Source: Gammaproteobacteria bacterium (GTDB taxonomy: Bacteria; Pseudomonadota; Gammaproteobacteria; Pseudomonadales; Halieaceae). Taken from it: a stretch of 64,000 nucleotides of DNA. This document shows, in pieces, positions 35,728-45,725 of this stretch. The stretch spans positions 49,876 through 113,875 of the forward strand of contig JAUIEP010000002.1 in NCBI GenBank assembly GCA_030428835.1, read 5' to 3'. Position 1 is the first letter of the stretch. Every line of letters begins with the position of its first letter. The notes under the pieces are model-generated. The model made no database searches. It was given only the letters and a program-made list of their open reading frames with translations, and was not told where the DNA came from. Both the position numbers and the translations under genes were made by a program.

Positions 35728-36698
35728 CCGCGCGCTGGATACCGCCATGGGACTTGTCCAGCCGCGGTATTCTGGGCATGAACCGGCGCAACGTGGACTA
35801 TATCCTGCGCTACAACGACCGCAGTCTCTACCCCCTGGTCGACAACAAGCTCAAGACCAAGCTCGTCGCGGAAGAATACGGCGTGCCGACGCCCGCGAAG
35901 CTGTTCGTCGTGCGCCAGCAGCACGAGATCAACGAGGTCGATGAACTGCTTGCCGACCGCGAGGGCTTCGCACTGAAACCCGCGAAGGGCTCCGGCGGCA
36001 AAGGTATCCTGGTGGTGACCGGTCGGGACGGCGACGCCTTCATCAAGGCGTCCGGCGCGCGCATCGATATCGATGCGATCCGCCGGCACATGAGCAATAC
36101 CCTCGCGGGCCTGTACTCGCTCGGCGGCGCGACCGACGTGGTCATTGTGGAGGAACTCATCGAGTTCGACGACTGTCTCGCCGGTTACTCCTTCGAGGGC
36201 GTGCCCGATATCCGCATCGTCGTATTCAAGGGCTACCCCGTGATGGCGATGCTGCGACTCGCCACGCGCGCCTCCGACGGCAAGGCCAACCTGCACCAGG
36301 GTGCCGTCGGGCTCGGGCTGGCGCTGGACAGCGGCCGGTGCCTGCACGGTGTGCAGTTCGGCTACCCGGTGAAGACCCACCCCGATACCGGCCTGGCGCT
36401 GTCCGACGTTGTTGTTCCCGGGTGGCGCGACATCCTGTTGCTCGCCGCCCAGTGCTTTGAGATGACCGGCCTCGGCTACATGGGTACGGACATCGTCCTC
36501 GACAAGAGCAGCGGTCCCCAGCTACTCGAGTTGAATGCCCGTCCCGGGCTGGCGATACAGGTCGCCAACGGACGCGGCCTGCTGCCGCGACTGCGCCATG
36601 TCGAGGGACTGCCGGAACGGCGTCGCCGCTCGGCGGCGGAGCGGGTGGATTACGTGATGCGCCACTTCGGCGAATCCGGGGGCGGGCCGACCGCGTAG
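35724..36698 (+). CDS. RimK-like ATP-grasp, alpha-L-glutamate ligase-like protein
   Basis: A 324-residue cytoplasmic ATP-grasp enzyme, expected to join an amino acid or peptide to a carboxylate via an acyl phosphate. ATP-binding Lys/Gly loop: FALKPAKGSGGKGILVV (about 87-103); metal-binding end: LLELNARPGLAIQVAN. It matches the alpha-L-glutamate ligase-like family that travels with the two genes upstream. GTG start, 4-base overlap. Product and acceptor are unknown; modification of a small molecule or protein is inference. Confidence 0.88.
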   Translation: MTARWIPPWDLSSRGILGMNRRNVDYILRYNDRSLYPLVDNKLKTKLVAEEYGVPTPAKLFVVRQQHEINEVDELLADREGFALKPAKGSGGKGILVVTGRDGDAFIKASGARIDIDAIRRHMSNTLAGLYSLGGATDVVIVEELIEFDDCLAGYSFEGVPDIRIVVFKGYPVMAMLRLATRASDGKANLHQGAVGLGLALDSGRCLHGVQFGYPVKTHPDTGLALSDVVVPGWRDILLLAAQCFEMTGLGYMGTDIVLDKSSGPQLLELNARPGLAIQVANGRGLLPRLRHVEGLPERRRRSAAERVDYVMRHFGESGGGPTA

Positions 36699-36797
36699 CA
36701 ACGGGCGATCGCGGGCAACCGCACTGGCGCCAGTCGGTGTTGCCCGCTCCCGTCGGGAGAACTGCAACTGTCTACAGCGGAACAACACGAGGACTGG

Positions 36798-37226
36798 ATG
36801 CGCCGCGCGCTGGCGCTCGCCGATCGCGCCGCGGCGGCGGGCGAGGTACCGGTCGGCGCGGTCGTGGTGAGTGACGGGCAGTTGCTCGGGGAGGGCTGGA
36901 ACCAGGTCATCGGCGCATCCGACCCCACCTGCCACGCCGAGATCGTCGCACTGCGCGCCGCGGCCAGGGCCCGGGGCAATTACCGCCTCCCGGGCACCAC
37001 GCTCTACGTCACGCTCGAGCCCTGCACGATGTGCGCGGGCGCCCTGATCCACGCCCGCGTGGAACACCTCGTGTTCGGCGCGCGCGAACCGCGGGCCGGC
37101 GTAGTGTGCAGCACCGCTGCCCTGCTGGACGAGGAGCACTACAACCACCGCGTGCACTGGACGGAGGGCGTGCTGGGCGCAGACAGCGCAGCGCGGCTGC
37201 AGGATTTCTTCCGGGCGCGTCGCTGA
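36798..37226 (+). CDS. tadA: tRNA-specific adenosine deaminase TadA
   Basis: Converts A34 to inosine in tRNA-Arg(ACG). The zinc site and catalytic residues are HAEIVALR (His, Glu) and PCTMCAGALIHARV. 142 residues from ATG 36798 (SD GAGGA 4 bases before). Sequence just upstream, STAEQHEDW from 36771, continues the E. coli TadA alignment, so a rare CTG start at 36768 with SD GGGAGA is possible. Next to mltF and purL as in E. coli. Confidence 0.95.
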   Translation: MRRALALADRAAAAGEVPVGAVVVSDGQLLGEGWNQVIGASDPTCHAEIVALRAAARARGNYRLPGTTLYVTLEPCTMCAGALIHARVEHLVFGAREPRAGVVCSTAALLDEEHYNHRVHWTEGVLGADSAARLQDFFRARR

Positions 37227-37230
37227 CCGC

Positions 37231-38655
37231 CTAGAGCGCCAGCAGGCCGATTTCCCGCACGGAGTCCGGAATGTAGTCATCCGCCTTGAGTGGCGGGCTC
37301 TGCTGGTGCTCGGGGATGTCCTGCCACGCGAGTATGCTGTAGTAGTGGCGGATGTTCTGCACGTAGGTGACGGCTTCCAGGCCCCGGGCGTAGCCGTAGC
37401 GCAGGCTCTTGTAGTACTTGCTCTTCTGCAGCAGGGGCAGGTGCTCCATGACGTCGCGCCAGAGATGCGGGTCGCCGTCGTAGTGCTCGGTCAGCGCGCG
37501 CGCGTCGTGCAGGTGACCCATGCCGATATTGTAAGCGGCCAGCGCCATCCACGTGCGGTCGGGTTCCGGGATGTCATTGGGGAGCCGCCTGCGCATGTTC
37601 TTGAAGTACCGGGCACCGCCGCGCAGGCTCTGCGCGGGGTCCAGGCGGTTGTTGACGCCCATCTCCCGTGCGGTGGGCAGGGTCAGCATCATCATGCCAC
37701 GTACGCCGGTGGGCGAGGCCGCCTCGGGATTCCAGTGGGATTCCTGGTAGGCGATAGCGGCGAGCAGCCGCCAGTCCAGCTGGTATTCGCGCGCAATCTG
37801 CTTGATCAGCGGCTTGTAGGTCGGGAGTGACCTGCGCATGTTGAGCATGAAGGTGTGGGAGCCGATACGGGACATCGAGTCCGCGTGCCCGAAGTAGCGA
37901 TCCCGCAGTTGTCCCAGCTCGCCGCTGTCCTCCATGCGGGTCACCAGGTCGTCGATGACTGCGACCAGGGCCGCGTTGTCCCGATGGGGTGCCAGGTACC
38001 ATACGGCCTGCTGTTCGTCGCCGAGCTCGAATCCCACCTTCAGCCGGGGGTAGAGGCCCTGCAGCACGGCGAACTCATTGGAATTGACCAGGGCGATATC
38101 CGCCTGCCGTTGGTCCACGAGGTCGAGGATTTCCATGGTATCCGCGGCGTCAATCTCTTCCCAGGAAAGCTCCGGCAACTCCGTGTCCCGCAGCCGGCGC
38201 AACGCCTCGGCGTGACCGGAACCCGCTAGCACCACGATGCTCCGGCCCGGCAGGTGCGAGGGCTTGCGCGGGCGGCGCTGGCCGGCGAGGTAGACCACCT
38301 GTGCCGTCAGCGTCTCATAGGGGCGCGAATGCGGGTACAACGCGGCGCGATCATCGGTCAGCACGAGGCCGGCCGCCGCGACATCGGCCTCGCGGCGATC
38401 GAGCCGCTCGAAGATCTCGCCCAGCGTGAAGGCCGGCTTGACGACCAGTTCGACGCCCAGCTCCTGTGCAAGGCGCCCGGCGAGGGCGTACTCGAAGCCC
38501 GCGGGTTCGTTTTTCTCCAGGAAGTAGGTGGTGGGGCTGTTGCGGCTGACCACCACCAGTTCACCGCTGTCGCGGATGGCATCCAGCGCGTCCGGACGCT
38601 CGCAAGCGGTGAGCATTGCCACCAGGAGCAACGACAGGAACAAGGGGTTTTTCAT
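37231..38655 (-). CDS. mltF: membrane-bound lytic murein transglycosylase F
   Basis: A 474-residue peptidoglycan lyase. It has a lipoprotein-type signal (MLTAC, Cys18), a periplasmic binding-protein-like domain (about 30-260) that regulates activity, and an SLT domain with catalytic Glu305 in AYQESHWNPEAASPTGVRGMM and AYNIGMGHL. Its stop is 4 bases from that of tadA (convergent), and it is divergent from purL, the E. coli arrangement. Confidence 0.95.
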   Translation of the reverse strand: MKNPLFLSLLLVAMLTACERPDALDAIRDSGELVVVSRNSPTTYFLEKNEPAGFEYALAGRLAQELGVELVVKPAFTLGEIFERLDRREADVAAAGLVLTDDRAALYPHSRPYETLTAQVVYLAGQRRPRKPSHLPGRSIVVLAGSGHAEALRRLRDTELPELSWEEIDAADTMEILDLVDQRQADIALVNSNEFAVLQGLYPRLKVGFELGDEQQAVWYLAPHRDNAALVAVIDDLVTRMEDSGELGQLRDRYFGHADSMSRIGSHTFMLNMRRSLPTYKPLIKQIAREYQLDWRLLAAIAYQESHWNPEAASPTGVRGMMMLTLPTAREMGVNNRLDPAQSLRGGARYFKNMRRRLPNDIPEPDRTWMALAAYNIGMGHLHDARALTEHYDGDPHLWRDVMEHLPLLQKSKYYKSLRYGYARGLEAVTYVQNIRHYYSILAWQDIPEHQQSPPLKADDYIPDSVREIGLLAL

Positions 38656-38721
38656 GCTGTCATTCTAGCCGAGCACGACGCCGCGACAATGTGCAGAAAT
38701 GACGCGCTCTGGTTATTTTCG

Positions 38722-38751
38722 TTTAACGCAGGAAGGGCAATACAGTACAAT
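38722..38751 (+). promoter_or_regulatory. probable purL promoter
   Basis: -35 TTTAAC (38722-38727), an 18-base spacer and -10 TACAAT (38746-38751), about 65 bases before the purL start. No PurR-like palindrome was recognised. Confidence 0.6.
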
Positions 38752-38815
38752 ACCGCCTCTTTTTCCGGACCCGCCTGTTGCCGTCGGTCCGTATCGGCCT
38801 GGAGTTGTCCACAGC

Positions 38816-41800
38816 ATGCTGACCCTGCGCGGCGCGCCCGCTTTTTCCACATTCCGACTGGAAAAACTGGCCCGACGGCTCTCCGACCTGAACCCCCACA
38901 TCCACATACTCCATCACGAGTTCGTCCATTTCGCCGAGCTGTCCGCGCCGCTGTCCGATCATGAGACAGACGTGCTGCAGCGCCTGTTGCACTACGGCCC
39001 ACTGGTGGAGGCGCAGCTCGATGCACCGCGGGACGCCACGTTGATGTTGGTGGTCCCGCGGCCCGGAACGATCTCGCCCTGGTCCAGCAAGGCCACGGAC
39101 ATCGCGCGCAATTGCGGTCTGGACGGCGTCGAGCGCCTGGAGCGCGGTATCGCGTGGTATCTCGAACTGCCCGAGGACCTCGACGACGCCACCCGCGCCG
39201 GCGTTGTGGCGACCCTGCACGATCGCATGACCGAGAGCGTGCTGGACAGCATCAGTGCCGCCGCGACGCTGTTTGCCCACGCCGAGCCTGCTCCACTGAC
39301 CACGGTCGATGTGCTGGGCGGCGGCCGCGAGGCGCTGGTCGCGGCGGACAGGGCGCTGGGCCTGGCGCTCGCCGCCGACGAGATCGACTACCTCGTCGAG
39401 AGCTTCACCGCGCTCGGCCGCAACCCCAACGATATCGAACTGATGATGTTCGCGCAGGCAAACTCGGAACATTGCCGGCACAAGATTTTCAATGCCGACT
39501 GGACTATCGACGGCGAGGCCCAGCCCCTCTCCCTGTTCCAGATGATCCGCAACACCCACGAGCAGGGCGGCGACAATGTGCTGTCCGCCTATTCGGATAA
39601 TGCCGCGGTGGTGGTGGGGCACACCGCCGGGCGCTTCTACCCCGACCCTGTCAGCCGCGAGTACGGTTACAGCACGGAGCCGGTGCACCTGCTGATGAAG
39701 GTGGAAACGCACAATCACCCCACCGCCATCGCACCGTTTCCCGGCGCGGGCACCGGTTCCGGCGGTGAGATTCGCGACGAGGGCGCGGTGGGCCGGGGCT
39801 CCAAGCCCAAGGTCGGGCTGACGGGGTTTTCCGTCTCCAACCTCAATATTCCCGGGTTCCCGCAGCCGTGGGAGGGCGACTACGGCAAGCCCGACCGCAT
39901 CGTTTCGGCCCTGGATATCATGCTCGAGGGCCCCATCGGCGGCGCGGCGTTCAACAATGAGTACGGTCGCCCCAACCTCTGCGGCTACTTCCGCACGCTG
40001 GAGCAGGAGGCCCCGGGAGGCGAGGGCCCCCAGATGCGCGGCTACCACAAGCCGATCATGATCGCCGGTGGGTACGGCAATATCCGGCGGGAACACGTGG
40101 ACAAGGGCGAGTTCGCGCCCGGCGCCAGGCTCATCGTGCTCGGCGGCCCGGCGATGCTGATTGGCCTCGGCGGTGGCGCGGCGTCCTCCATGGCGAGCGG
40201 GCAGAGCGCCGAGGACCTCGATTTTGCGTCGGTGCAGCGGCAGAACCCCGAAATCGAGCGGCGTTGCCAGGAGGTCATCGACCGCTGCTGGCAGCTCGGC
40301 GAGGACAACCCCATCGCGTTCATCCACGACGTCGGGGCGGGCGGCCTGTCGAACGCGCTGCCGGAGCTGGTAAAGGACGGCGGCCGCGGCGGCCGCTTTG
40401 AACTGCGCGAGGTACCGAACGACGAACCGGGCATGTCTCCTCTGGAAATCTGGTGCAACGAAGCCCAGGAGCGCTACGTGCTGGCGGTGGAGCCCGCGGA
40501 TCTCGCCCGCTTCGAGGCCATCTGTGCACGCGAGCGCTGCCCCTTCGCGGTGGTGGGGGAGGCCACGCGGGAATTGCAGCTCACTGTGACCGATCGCCGT
40601 TTCGACAATGCCCCGGTGGACCTGCCCATGTCGGTGCTGTTCGGCAAGCCCCCGAAGATGAGTCGTGCCTTCGAGCGCGTCGCACTGCAACACGTACCGT
40701 TCGTGGCGCCGACATCGGCGCAGGCGTCGCTCGAGCTCGTCCTGCAGGTGCCCAGCGTCGCGGGCAAGGGATTCCTGATCACTATCGGTGATCGCAGTGT
40801 GACCGGTATGGTCGCGCGGGACCAGTTCGTCGGACCCTGGCAGGTACCGGTGGCCGACTGCGCGGTGACCACTGTGTCCTACGACAGCTATGCCGGCGAG
40901 GCCATGGCCATGGGCGAACGCACACCACTGGCCCTGCTGGATGGGCCAGCCTCGGGCCGTATGGCCGTGGCGGAGGCGCTTACCAACATCGCCGCCACCG
41001 CGATCGCCGACATCCGCGATGTCAAACTCTCGGCGAACTGGATGTGTGCGGCGGGCCACGGCAGCGAGGATCAGGCGCTCTACGACACCGTGCGCGCGGT
41101 GGGCATGGAGCTGTGCCCCGAGCTCGGCATCACGATCCCCGTGGGCAAGGACTCCATGTCCATGCGCACCACGTGGCGCGACGGCGGCACCGACAAGTCC
41201 GTGACGGCGCCCATGTCGCTTATCGTGTCGGCGTTCGCGCCGGTGACCGATGTACGCCGCACGCTGACGCCGCAAGTGTCGTTGCAGGAGGGCGCGCGAC
41301 TGTTGCTGCTCGATCTCGGGCGCGGCCGCAATCGCATGGGCGGGTCCGCACTGGCGCAGGCCACGGGGCAGCTGGGCGATACCCCGCCGGACCTTGACGA
41401 CGCGGCTGACCTCAGGGCGTTGTTTACACTGGTGCAGGAGTTTCTCGGGCGCGGTGAACTGCTGGCCTACCACGATCGTGCGGACGGCGGGCTTGCCGTC
41501 ACACTCGTGGAAATGGCTTTCGCCGCGCGCTGCGGTCTGGCCGTGGATATCGGAGCTCTCGGCCAGGACCCCGTTGCCGCGCTCTTCAGCGAGGAGGCCG
41601 GCGCCGTGGTGCAGGTCGCCGCTGACGTGCTCGCCGCCTTCACGGCGCGCGCCGGCGCGCTGGGCCTGGCTGATTGCCTGTACGACCTCGGCGCCGCGGC
41701 GCCGGGCGACGCGATCGTGATTAAGAGCGGTACCGACACGGTCATTGCGGACAGCCGCGGCCGCCTGCAGGCTCTGTGGTCGCGCACGAGTTTTGAAATA

Positions 41801-42709
41801 CAGGCACTGCGGGACAACCCCGAGTGTGCGCGCGAGGAGTACGCGCGACACACGAGCGATGATCCCGGCCTGTCCGCGGCGCTGACTTTCGATCCCGCCG
41901 AGGATGTTGCGGCACCCTTGATTGCCACGGGCGTGCGACCGCGGGTTGCCGTGTTGCGGGAGCAGGGGGTGAATGGCCACGTGGAGATGGCGGCGGCATT
42001 CGACCGCGCCGGCTTTGCCGCGGTCGATGTGCACATGAGCGACATTCTCTCGGGCGCTATCAGTCTCGCGGATTTTCGCGGCCTGGTCGCCTGCGGTGGG
42101 TTCTCCTACGGCGACGTGCTGGGCGCGGGGGAGGGCTGGGCGAAGAGCATTCTTTTCAACCCCACGGCGCGCGACGAGTTCGAGCGCTTCTTCCAGCGCG
42201 GCGAGACCTTCACGTTGGGGGTGTGCAACGGCTGCCAGATGATCTCCAACCTCAAGGCGTTGATCCCGGGCGCCGCGCACTGGCCGCACTTTGTCCGCAA
42301 CAACTCCGAGCAGTTCGAGGCGCGCTTTGCGCTGGTCCGGGTGCAGGAGAGCCCCGCCGTACTGCTGCGCGGCATGGCCGGGTCGCACCTGCCCATCGCC
42401 GTGGCCCACGGTGAGGGGCGCGCCCAGTTTGCCGATGCCGGTGCGCTGGCCGCGTGCGAGGCGAGCGGCAGCGTGGCGTTGCGCTACATCGAGAATGACC
42501 TCTCCGTCGCCACGCGCTACCCCGCCAACCCGAACGGCTCCCCGGCGGGTATCACGGGTCTGGCGAGCGAGGACGGACGCGCATTGATCATGATGCCCCA
42601 CCCGGAGCGGGTGTTCCGCACGGTGCAGAACTCCTGGGCGCCGCCCGACTGGGGCGACGACGGTGGCTGGATGCGGCTGTTTCGCAACGCCAGGGCCTGG
42701 GTGGATTAG
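38816..42709 (+). CDS. purL: phosphoribosylformylglycinamidine synthase (large, single-chain)
   Basis: The fourth purine step: FGAR plus glutamine and ATP gives FGAM. 1297 residues, the size of E. coli PurL, holding the N-terminal domain, two AIRS-like halves ([32 protein letters not shown]) and a C-terminal glutaminase (Cys in [18 protein letters not shown]). ATG at 38816 was chosen because conserved sequence starts there; the frame is open to 38699 but that covers the promoter. Opposite-strand frames across this gene are artefacts of high GC. Confidence 0.98.
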   Translation: MLTLRGAPAFSTFRLEKLARRLSDLNPHIHILHHEFVHFAELSAPLSDHETDVLQRLLHYGPLVEAQLDAPRDATLMLVVPRPGTISPWSSKATDIARNCGLDGVERLERGIAWYLELPEDLDDATRAGVVATLHDRMTESVLDSISAAATLFAHAEPAPLTTVDVLGGGREALVAADRALGLALAADEIDYLVESFTALGRNPNDIELMMFAQANSEHCRHKIFNADWTIDGEAQPLSLFQMIRNTHEQGGDNVLSAYSDNAAVVVGHTAGRFYPDPVSREYGYSTEPVHLLMKVETHNHPTAIAPFPGAGTGSGGEIRDEGAVGRGSKPKVGLTGFSVSNLNIPGFPQPWEGDYGKPDRIVSALDIMLEGPIGGAAFNNEYGRPNLCGYFRTLEQEAPGGEGPQMRGYHKPIMIAGGYGNIRREHVDKGEFAPGARLIVLGGPAMLIGLGGGAASSMASGQSAEDLDFASVQRQNPEIERRCQEVIDRCWQLGEDNPIAFIHDVGAGGLSNALPELVKDGGRGGRFELREVPNDEPGMSPLEIWCNEAQERYVLAVEPADLARFEAICARERCPFAVVGEATRELQLTVTDRRFDNAPVDLPMSVLFGKPPKMSRAFERVALQHVPFVAPTSAQASLELVLQVPSVAGKGFLITIGDRSVTGMVARDQFVGPWQVPVADCAVTTVSYDSYAGEAMAMGERTPLALLDGPASGRMAVAEALTNIAATAIADIRDVKLSANWMCAAGHGSEDQALYDTVRAVGMELCPELGITIPVGKDSMSMRTTWRDGGTDKSVTAPMSLIVSAFAPVTDVRRTLTPQVSLQEGARLLLLDLGRGRNRMGGSALAQATGQLGDTPPDLDDAADLRALFTLVQEFLGRGELLAYHDRADGGLAVTLVEMAFAARCGLAVDIGALGQDPVAALFSEEAGAVVQVAADVLAAFTARAGALGLADCLYDLGAAAPGDAIVIKSGTDTVIADSRGRLQALWSRTSFEIQALRDNPECAREEYARHTSDDPGLSAALTFDPAEDVAAPLIATGVRPRVAVLREQGVNGHVEMAAAFDRAGFAAVDVHMSDILSGAISLADFRGLVACGGFSYGDVLGAGEGWAKSILFNPTARDEFERFFQRGETFTLGVCNGCQMISNLKALIPGAAHWPHFVRNNSEQFEARFALVRVQESPAVLLRGMAGSHLPIAVAHGEGRAQFADAGALAACEASGSVALRYIENDLSVATRYPANPNGSPAGITGLASEDGRALIMMPHPERVFRTVQNSWAPPDWGDDGGWMRLFRNARAWVD

Positions 42710-42729
42710 GTGAGCCGGGTGCAGCGGGC

Positions 42730-42757
42730 TTGTGGCGAGAAGTCGATTATTTATAAT
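42730..42757 (+). promoter_or_regulatory. probable secD promoter
   Basis: -35 TTGTGG (42730-42735), a 16-base spacer and a perfect -10 TATAAT (42752-42757), 72 bases before the secD ATG. It shows that secDF has its own promoter here rather than being read from tgt-yajC. Confidence 0.75.
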
Positions 42758-42828
42758 GGCGCACAATTTTACCCGCCAACCTATCCAACGCGCCGCTCCC
42801 TGCAACGGGCGTGCGCCAGAGCGAAACC

Positions 42829-44715
42829 ATGCTGAACAAATACCCCCTGTGGAAATACCTGTTGGTGCTGGGCGTGCTCGCACTCGGTTTTTTCTACGCG
42901 GCACCCAATCTTTACGCGCCGGACCCGGCCCTGCAGATCACGGGCGAAAGCAGCGCTCAGCAGGTCGATGAACGACTTCTCAAACGCGCGCTCACCGCGC
43001 TGGATGAGGCCGGTATCGAGCATTTCGGGGAGGAGCTGGACGAGAACGGCCGCACCGCCCTGGTACGCCTGGCCGATGGCGACGCGCAGCTCTCCGCGCA
43101 GGCCGTGGTCGCGCGGGCCATGGGCGATGGCTTCATCGTCGCGCTGAACCTTGCGCCGACCACCCCCGCCTGGCTGAGCGACTACGGCGCCCAGCCCATG
43201 AAGCTCGGCCTCGACCTGTCCGGCGGCGTCCATTTCAAGCTGGAGGTGGATGTCGAAGCCGCGGTTGCGCGACGCATGGATTATTACGTCAATGCCACCA
43301 AGCGCGCCCTGCGCGAGGAGCGCGTCCGCGGTTACGTCACGCTCGATGAGCAGGGGCGGGTCAAGGGTACCTTCCGCACCGAGGAACTGCGCGAGAAAGC
43401 GCGCGAACTCATGGCCGACAACCACCCCGAACTCCTTCTGGATCGCGTGGACGACGGCGAGAACTGGACCATCCTCGGCGCGATGTCCGACCAGACGCGC
43501 AAGGAGATCGCGGACTACGCGCTGGAACAGAACCTGACGACGTTGCGCAACCGCGTCAACGAACTCGGGGTCTCCGAGCCCCTGGTGCAGCGCCAGGGCG
43601 CCAGTCGCATCGTGGTGGAGCTGCCGGGCATACAGGACACAGCCGAGGCCAAGCGGATCCTCGGCAAGGTGGCCAACCTGGAGTTCCGCCTGGTGGCGAA
43701 CCTCGATGCGGCGCCCTCCGAGCAGCAGCGTTTCGAGTACCGCAGCGAGGACCGCGCCGGTATGAGCGAGTGGCTGGAGCGCGACGTCATCATCACGGGC
43801 GAGCGCGTCGCCAACGCGCAGGCCAACTTCGACCAGAACGGCCGGCCCATCGTGAGCATCAGCCTGGACAGCGAGGGCGGCACCCTGATGTCGCGGGTGA
43901 CGCGCAACAACGTCAAGCGCCGCATGGGTGTGCTCTTTATCGAGCGCAAGTACCGGACCCGCTACGAGACGGACGAGCAGGGCAACGAGGTCATCGTCAA
44001 GGTTCCCTACGACGAGAAGAAACTGCTTACAGCGCCGGTGATCCAGGAGGCGCTGGGCGCGCAGTTCCAGATTTCGGGGCTGGATTCGCCCATGGAAGCC
44101 TCGGAGCTCGCGTTGATGCTGCGGGCGGGCGCGCTGGCCGCGCCCATCTCGTTCGTGGAAGAGCGCACGGTCGGCCCCTCGCTCGGGGCGGAGAATATCC
44201 GCCTCGGGGTGAAATCGGTGCAGATCGGCCTGGCGCTCGTTGCGCTGTTCATGGTGGTTTATTACCGCGTATTCGGTGTCGCCGCGGTGATCGCCCTGAG
44301 CTGCAACCTCGTGCTCCTGGTGGCGGTGATGTCGGTCCTGGGTGCAACGCTGACGATGCCCGGTATCGCCGGTATCGTCCTCACGGTCGGTATGGCGGTG
44401 GACGCGAATGTACTGATCTTCTCGCGCATACGGGAGGAGCTGAATAACGGTATGTCGCCGCAGATGGCGATACATTCGGGGTTTGAGCGCGCCGTCGCCA
44501 CGATTCTCGATGCCAACGTCACCACACTGATCGTCGCGATCATCCTGTACGCGGTCGGCACCGGCCCGGTCAAGGGTTTCGCGGTAACGTTGTCAGTGGG
44601 CATCGTCACGTCGATGTTCACCGCGATCATCGGGACCCGCGCCCTCGTCAACCTGATGTACGGCGGGCGCCGGGTCAAATCACTCGCCATCGGCGGCGTG
44701 AAGTCGGCGAACTGA
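42829..44715 (+). CDS. secD: protein translocase subunit SecD
   Basis: A 628-residue RND-type inner-membrane protein that uses the proton-motive force with SecF to pull proteins through SecYEG. TM1 (about 7-25), a large periplasmic P1 domain beginning GLDLSGGVHFKLEVD, and five C-terminal TMs with TMPGIAGIVLTVGMAVDANVLIF. ATG 42829 gives the standard start MLNKYPLWKY; GTG 42811 adds six unconserved residues. secF follows after 12 bases. yajC is not upstream. Confidence 0.97.
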   Translation: MLNKYPLWKYLLVLGVLALGFFYAAPNLYAPDPALQITGESSAQQVDERLLKRALTALDEAGIEHFGEELDENGRTALVRLADGDAQLSAQAVVARAMGDGFIVALNLAPTTPAWLSDYGAQPMKLGLDLSGGVHFKLEVDVEAAVARRMDYYVNATKRALREERVRGYVTLDEQGRVKGTFRTEELREKARELMADNHPELLLDRVDDGENWTILGAMSDQTRKEIADYALEQNLTTLRNRVNELGVSEPLVQRQGASRIVVELPGIQDTAEAKRILGKVANLEFRLVANLDAAPSEQQRFEYRSEDRAGMSEWLERDVIITGERVANAQANFDQNGRPIVSISLDSEGGTLMSRVTRNNVKRRMGVLFIERKYRTRYETDEQGNEVIVKVPYDEKKLLTAPVIQEALGAQFQISGLDSPMEASELALMLRAGALAAPISFVEERTVGPSLGAENIRLGVKSVQIGLALVALFMVVYYRVFGVAAVIALSCNLVLLVAVMSVLGATLTMPGIAGIVLTVGMAVDANVLIFSRIREELNNGMSPQMAIHSGFERAVATILDANVTTLIVAIILYAVGTGPVKGFAVTLSVGIVTSMFTAIIGTRALVNLMYGGRRVKSLAIGGVKSAN

Positions 44716-44727
44716 GGAGGCGCTGCG

Positions 44728-45645
44728 ATGAAGATCATCAATTTCATGGGCCAGCGCACGTTGGCGATCATTTTTTCCGCTGTGCTCATCTGCGTGGCCG
44801 TCGGCTCGCTCGCCACACGCCAGCTCAACTGGGGCCTGGACTTCACCGGTGGAACACTGCTCGAGGTGCACTACAGCGAGAGCGCCGACCTGGGCGCCAT
44901 CCGCGAGACGTTGCAGGCGAACGGCTATCCGGGTGCCGTTGTGGTGAGTTTCGGCAGTGATCGCGATGTGTTGATCCGCCTGCCTCACGGCTACTCCGAC
45001 GAGCAGGGCGCCGAACTGCTGGCGAAGCTGCAGTCGGCGTCGACGCGCGGCGCCGTGGAACTGCGGCGCAACGAGTTTGTGGGACCGCAGGTGGGTGACG
45101 AGTTGCGCGAGCAGGGCGGTCTCGCCATGTTGCTGGCGCTGGCGCTGGTCATGCTGTACATCGGCTTTCGCTTCCAGTTCAAGTTCGCTGTCGGCGCGGT
45201 GGTCGCGTTGATACACGATGTGGTCATCACGCTGGGGTTTTTCTCGGTCTTTGGCCTCGAGTTCGACCTGACCGTGCTGGCGGCGCTGCTGGCGGTCATC
45301 GGCTACTCCCTGAACGACACGATCGTGGTATCCGACCGCATCCGCGAGAACTTTCGCAAGATTCGCAAGGCCGAACCGGTGGAGGTCATCAACATCTCCC
45401 TGACCGAGACCCTGGGCCGGACGTTGGTGACATCGCTGACCACCCTGCTGGTGCTGGTGGCACTGGCCGTGTTTGGCGGCGAGATCATCCACGGTTTTGC
45501 CATCGCACTGATGGTCGGCGTGTTCATAGGAACCTACTCGTCCATCTATGTCGCCGCGAATACGCTGCTAGCGCTCGGCGTGAGCAAGGAAGACCTGATG
45601 ATCCCGGTGAAAGAGGGCGCCGAGCAGGAAGAACTGGCGCCCTGA
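44728..45645 (+). CDS. secF: protein translocase subunit SecF
   Basis: A 305-residue partner of SecD. It shows the family start INFMGQRTLAIIFS, the P1-like motif GLDFTGGTLLEV, and six TM segments with GYSLNDTIVVSDRIREN and TSLTTLLVLVALAVFGG. SD GAGGAGG before the ATG. Length is close to the E. coli protein (323). Confidence 0.97.
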   Translation: MKIINFMGQRTLAIIFSAVLICVAVGSLATRQLNWGLDFTGGTLLEVHYSESADLGAIRETLQANGYPGAVVVSFGSDRDVLIRLPHGYSDEQGAELLAKLQSASTRGAVELRRNEFVGPQVGDELREQGGLAMLLALALVMLYIGFRFQFKFAVGAVVALIHDVVITLGFFSVFGLEFDLTVLAALLAVIGYSLNDTIVVSDRIRENFRKIRKAEPVEVINISLTETLGRTLVTSLTTLLVLVALAVFGGEIIHGFAIALMVGVFIGTYSSIYVAANTLLALGVSKEDLMIPVKEGAEQEELAP

Positions 45646-45654
45646 ATCCCCCTG

Positions 45655-45678
45655 CACCGGCCCTGTCACGGGCCGGTG
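45655..45678. terminator. GC-rich hairpin between secF and suhB, possible terminator
   Basis: A perfect 9-bp stem CACCGGCCC / GGGCCGGTG with a 6-base loop, 9 bases after the secF stop. There is no T-tract, so intrinsic termination is unsure; it also overlaps the suhB promoter region. Confidence 0.5.
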
Positions 45679-45685
45679 ATGCTGC

Positions 45686-45691
45686 TATAAT
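45686..45691 (+). promoter_or_regulatory. probable -10 of suhB
   Basis: TATAAT 34 bases before the suhB ATG, with a weak -35 CTGTCA (45663-45668) 17 bases upstream inside the hairpin loop. Confidence 0.6.
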
Positions 45692-45725
45692 CGCGCGCCT
45701 CACCAGAGGCTCACCGGAATCGCCC

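Noticed and set aside
38699..38815. Upstream extension of purL
   Set aside because: Covers the promoter; the conserved N-terminus starts at 38816.
38723..42904. Very long minus-strand open frame across purL (about 1393 codons)
   Set aside because: Mirror frame of a high-GC gene; no recognisable domains, and purL on the plus strand has full family motifs.
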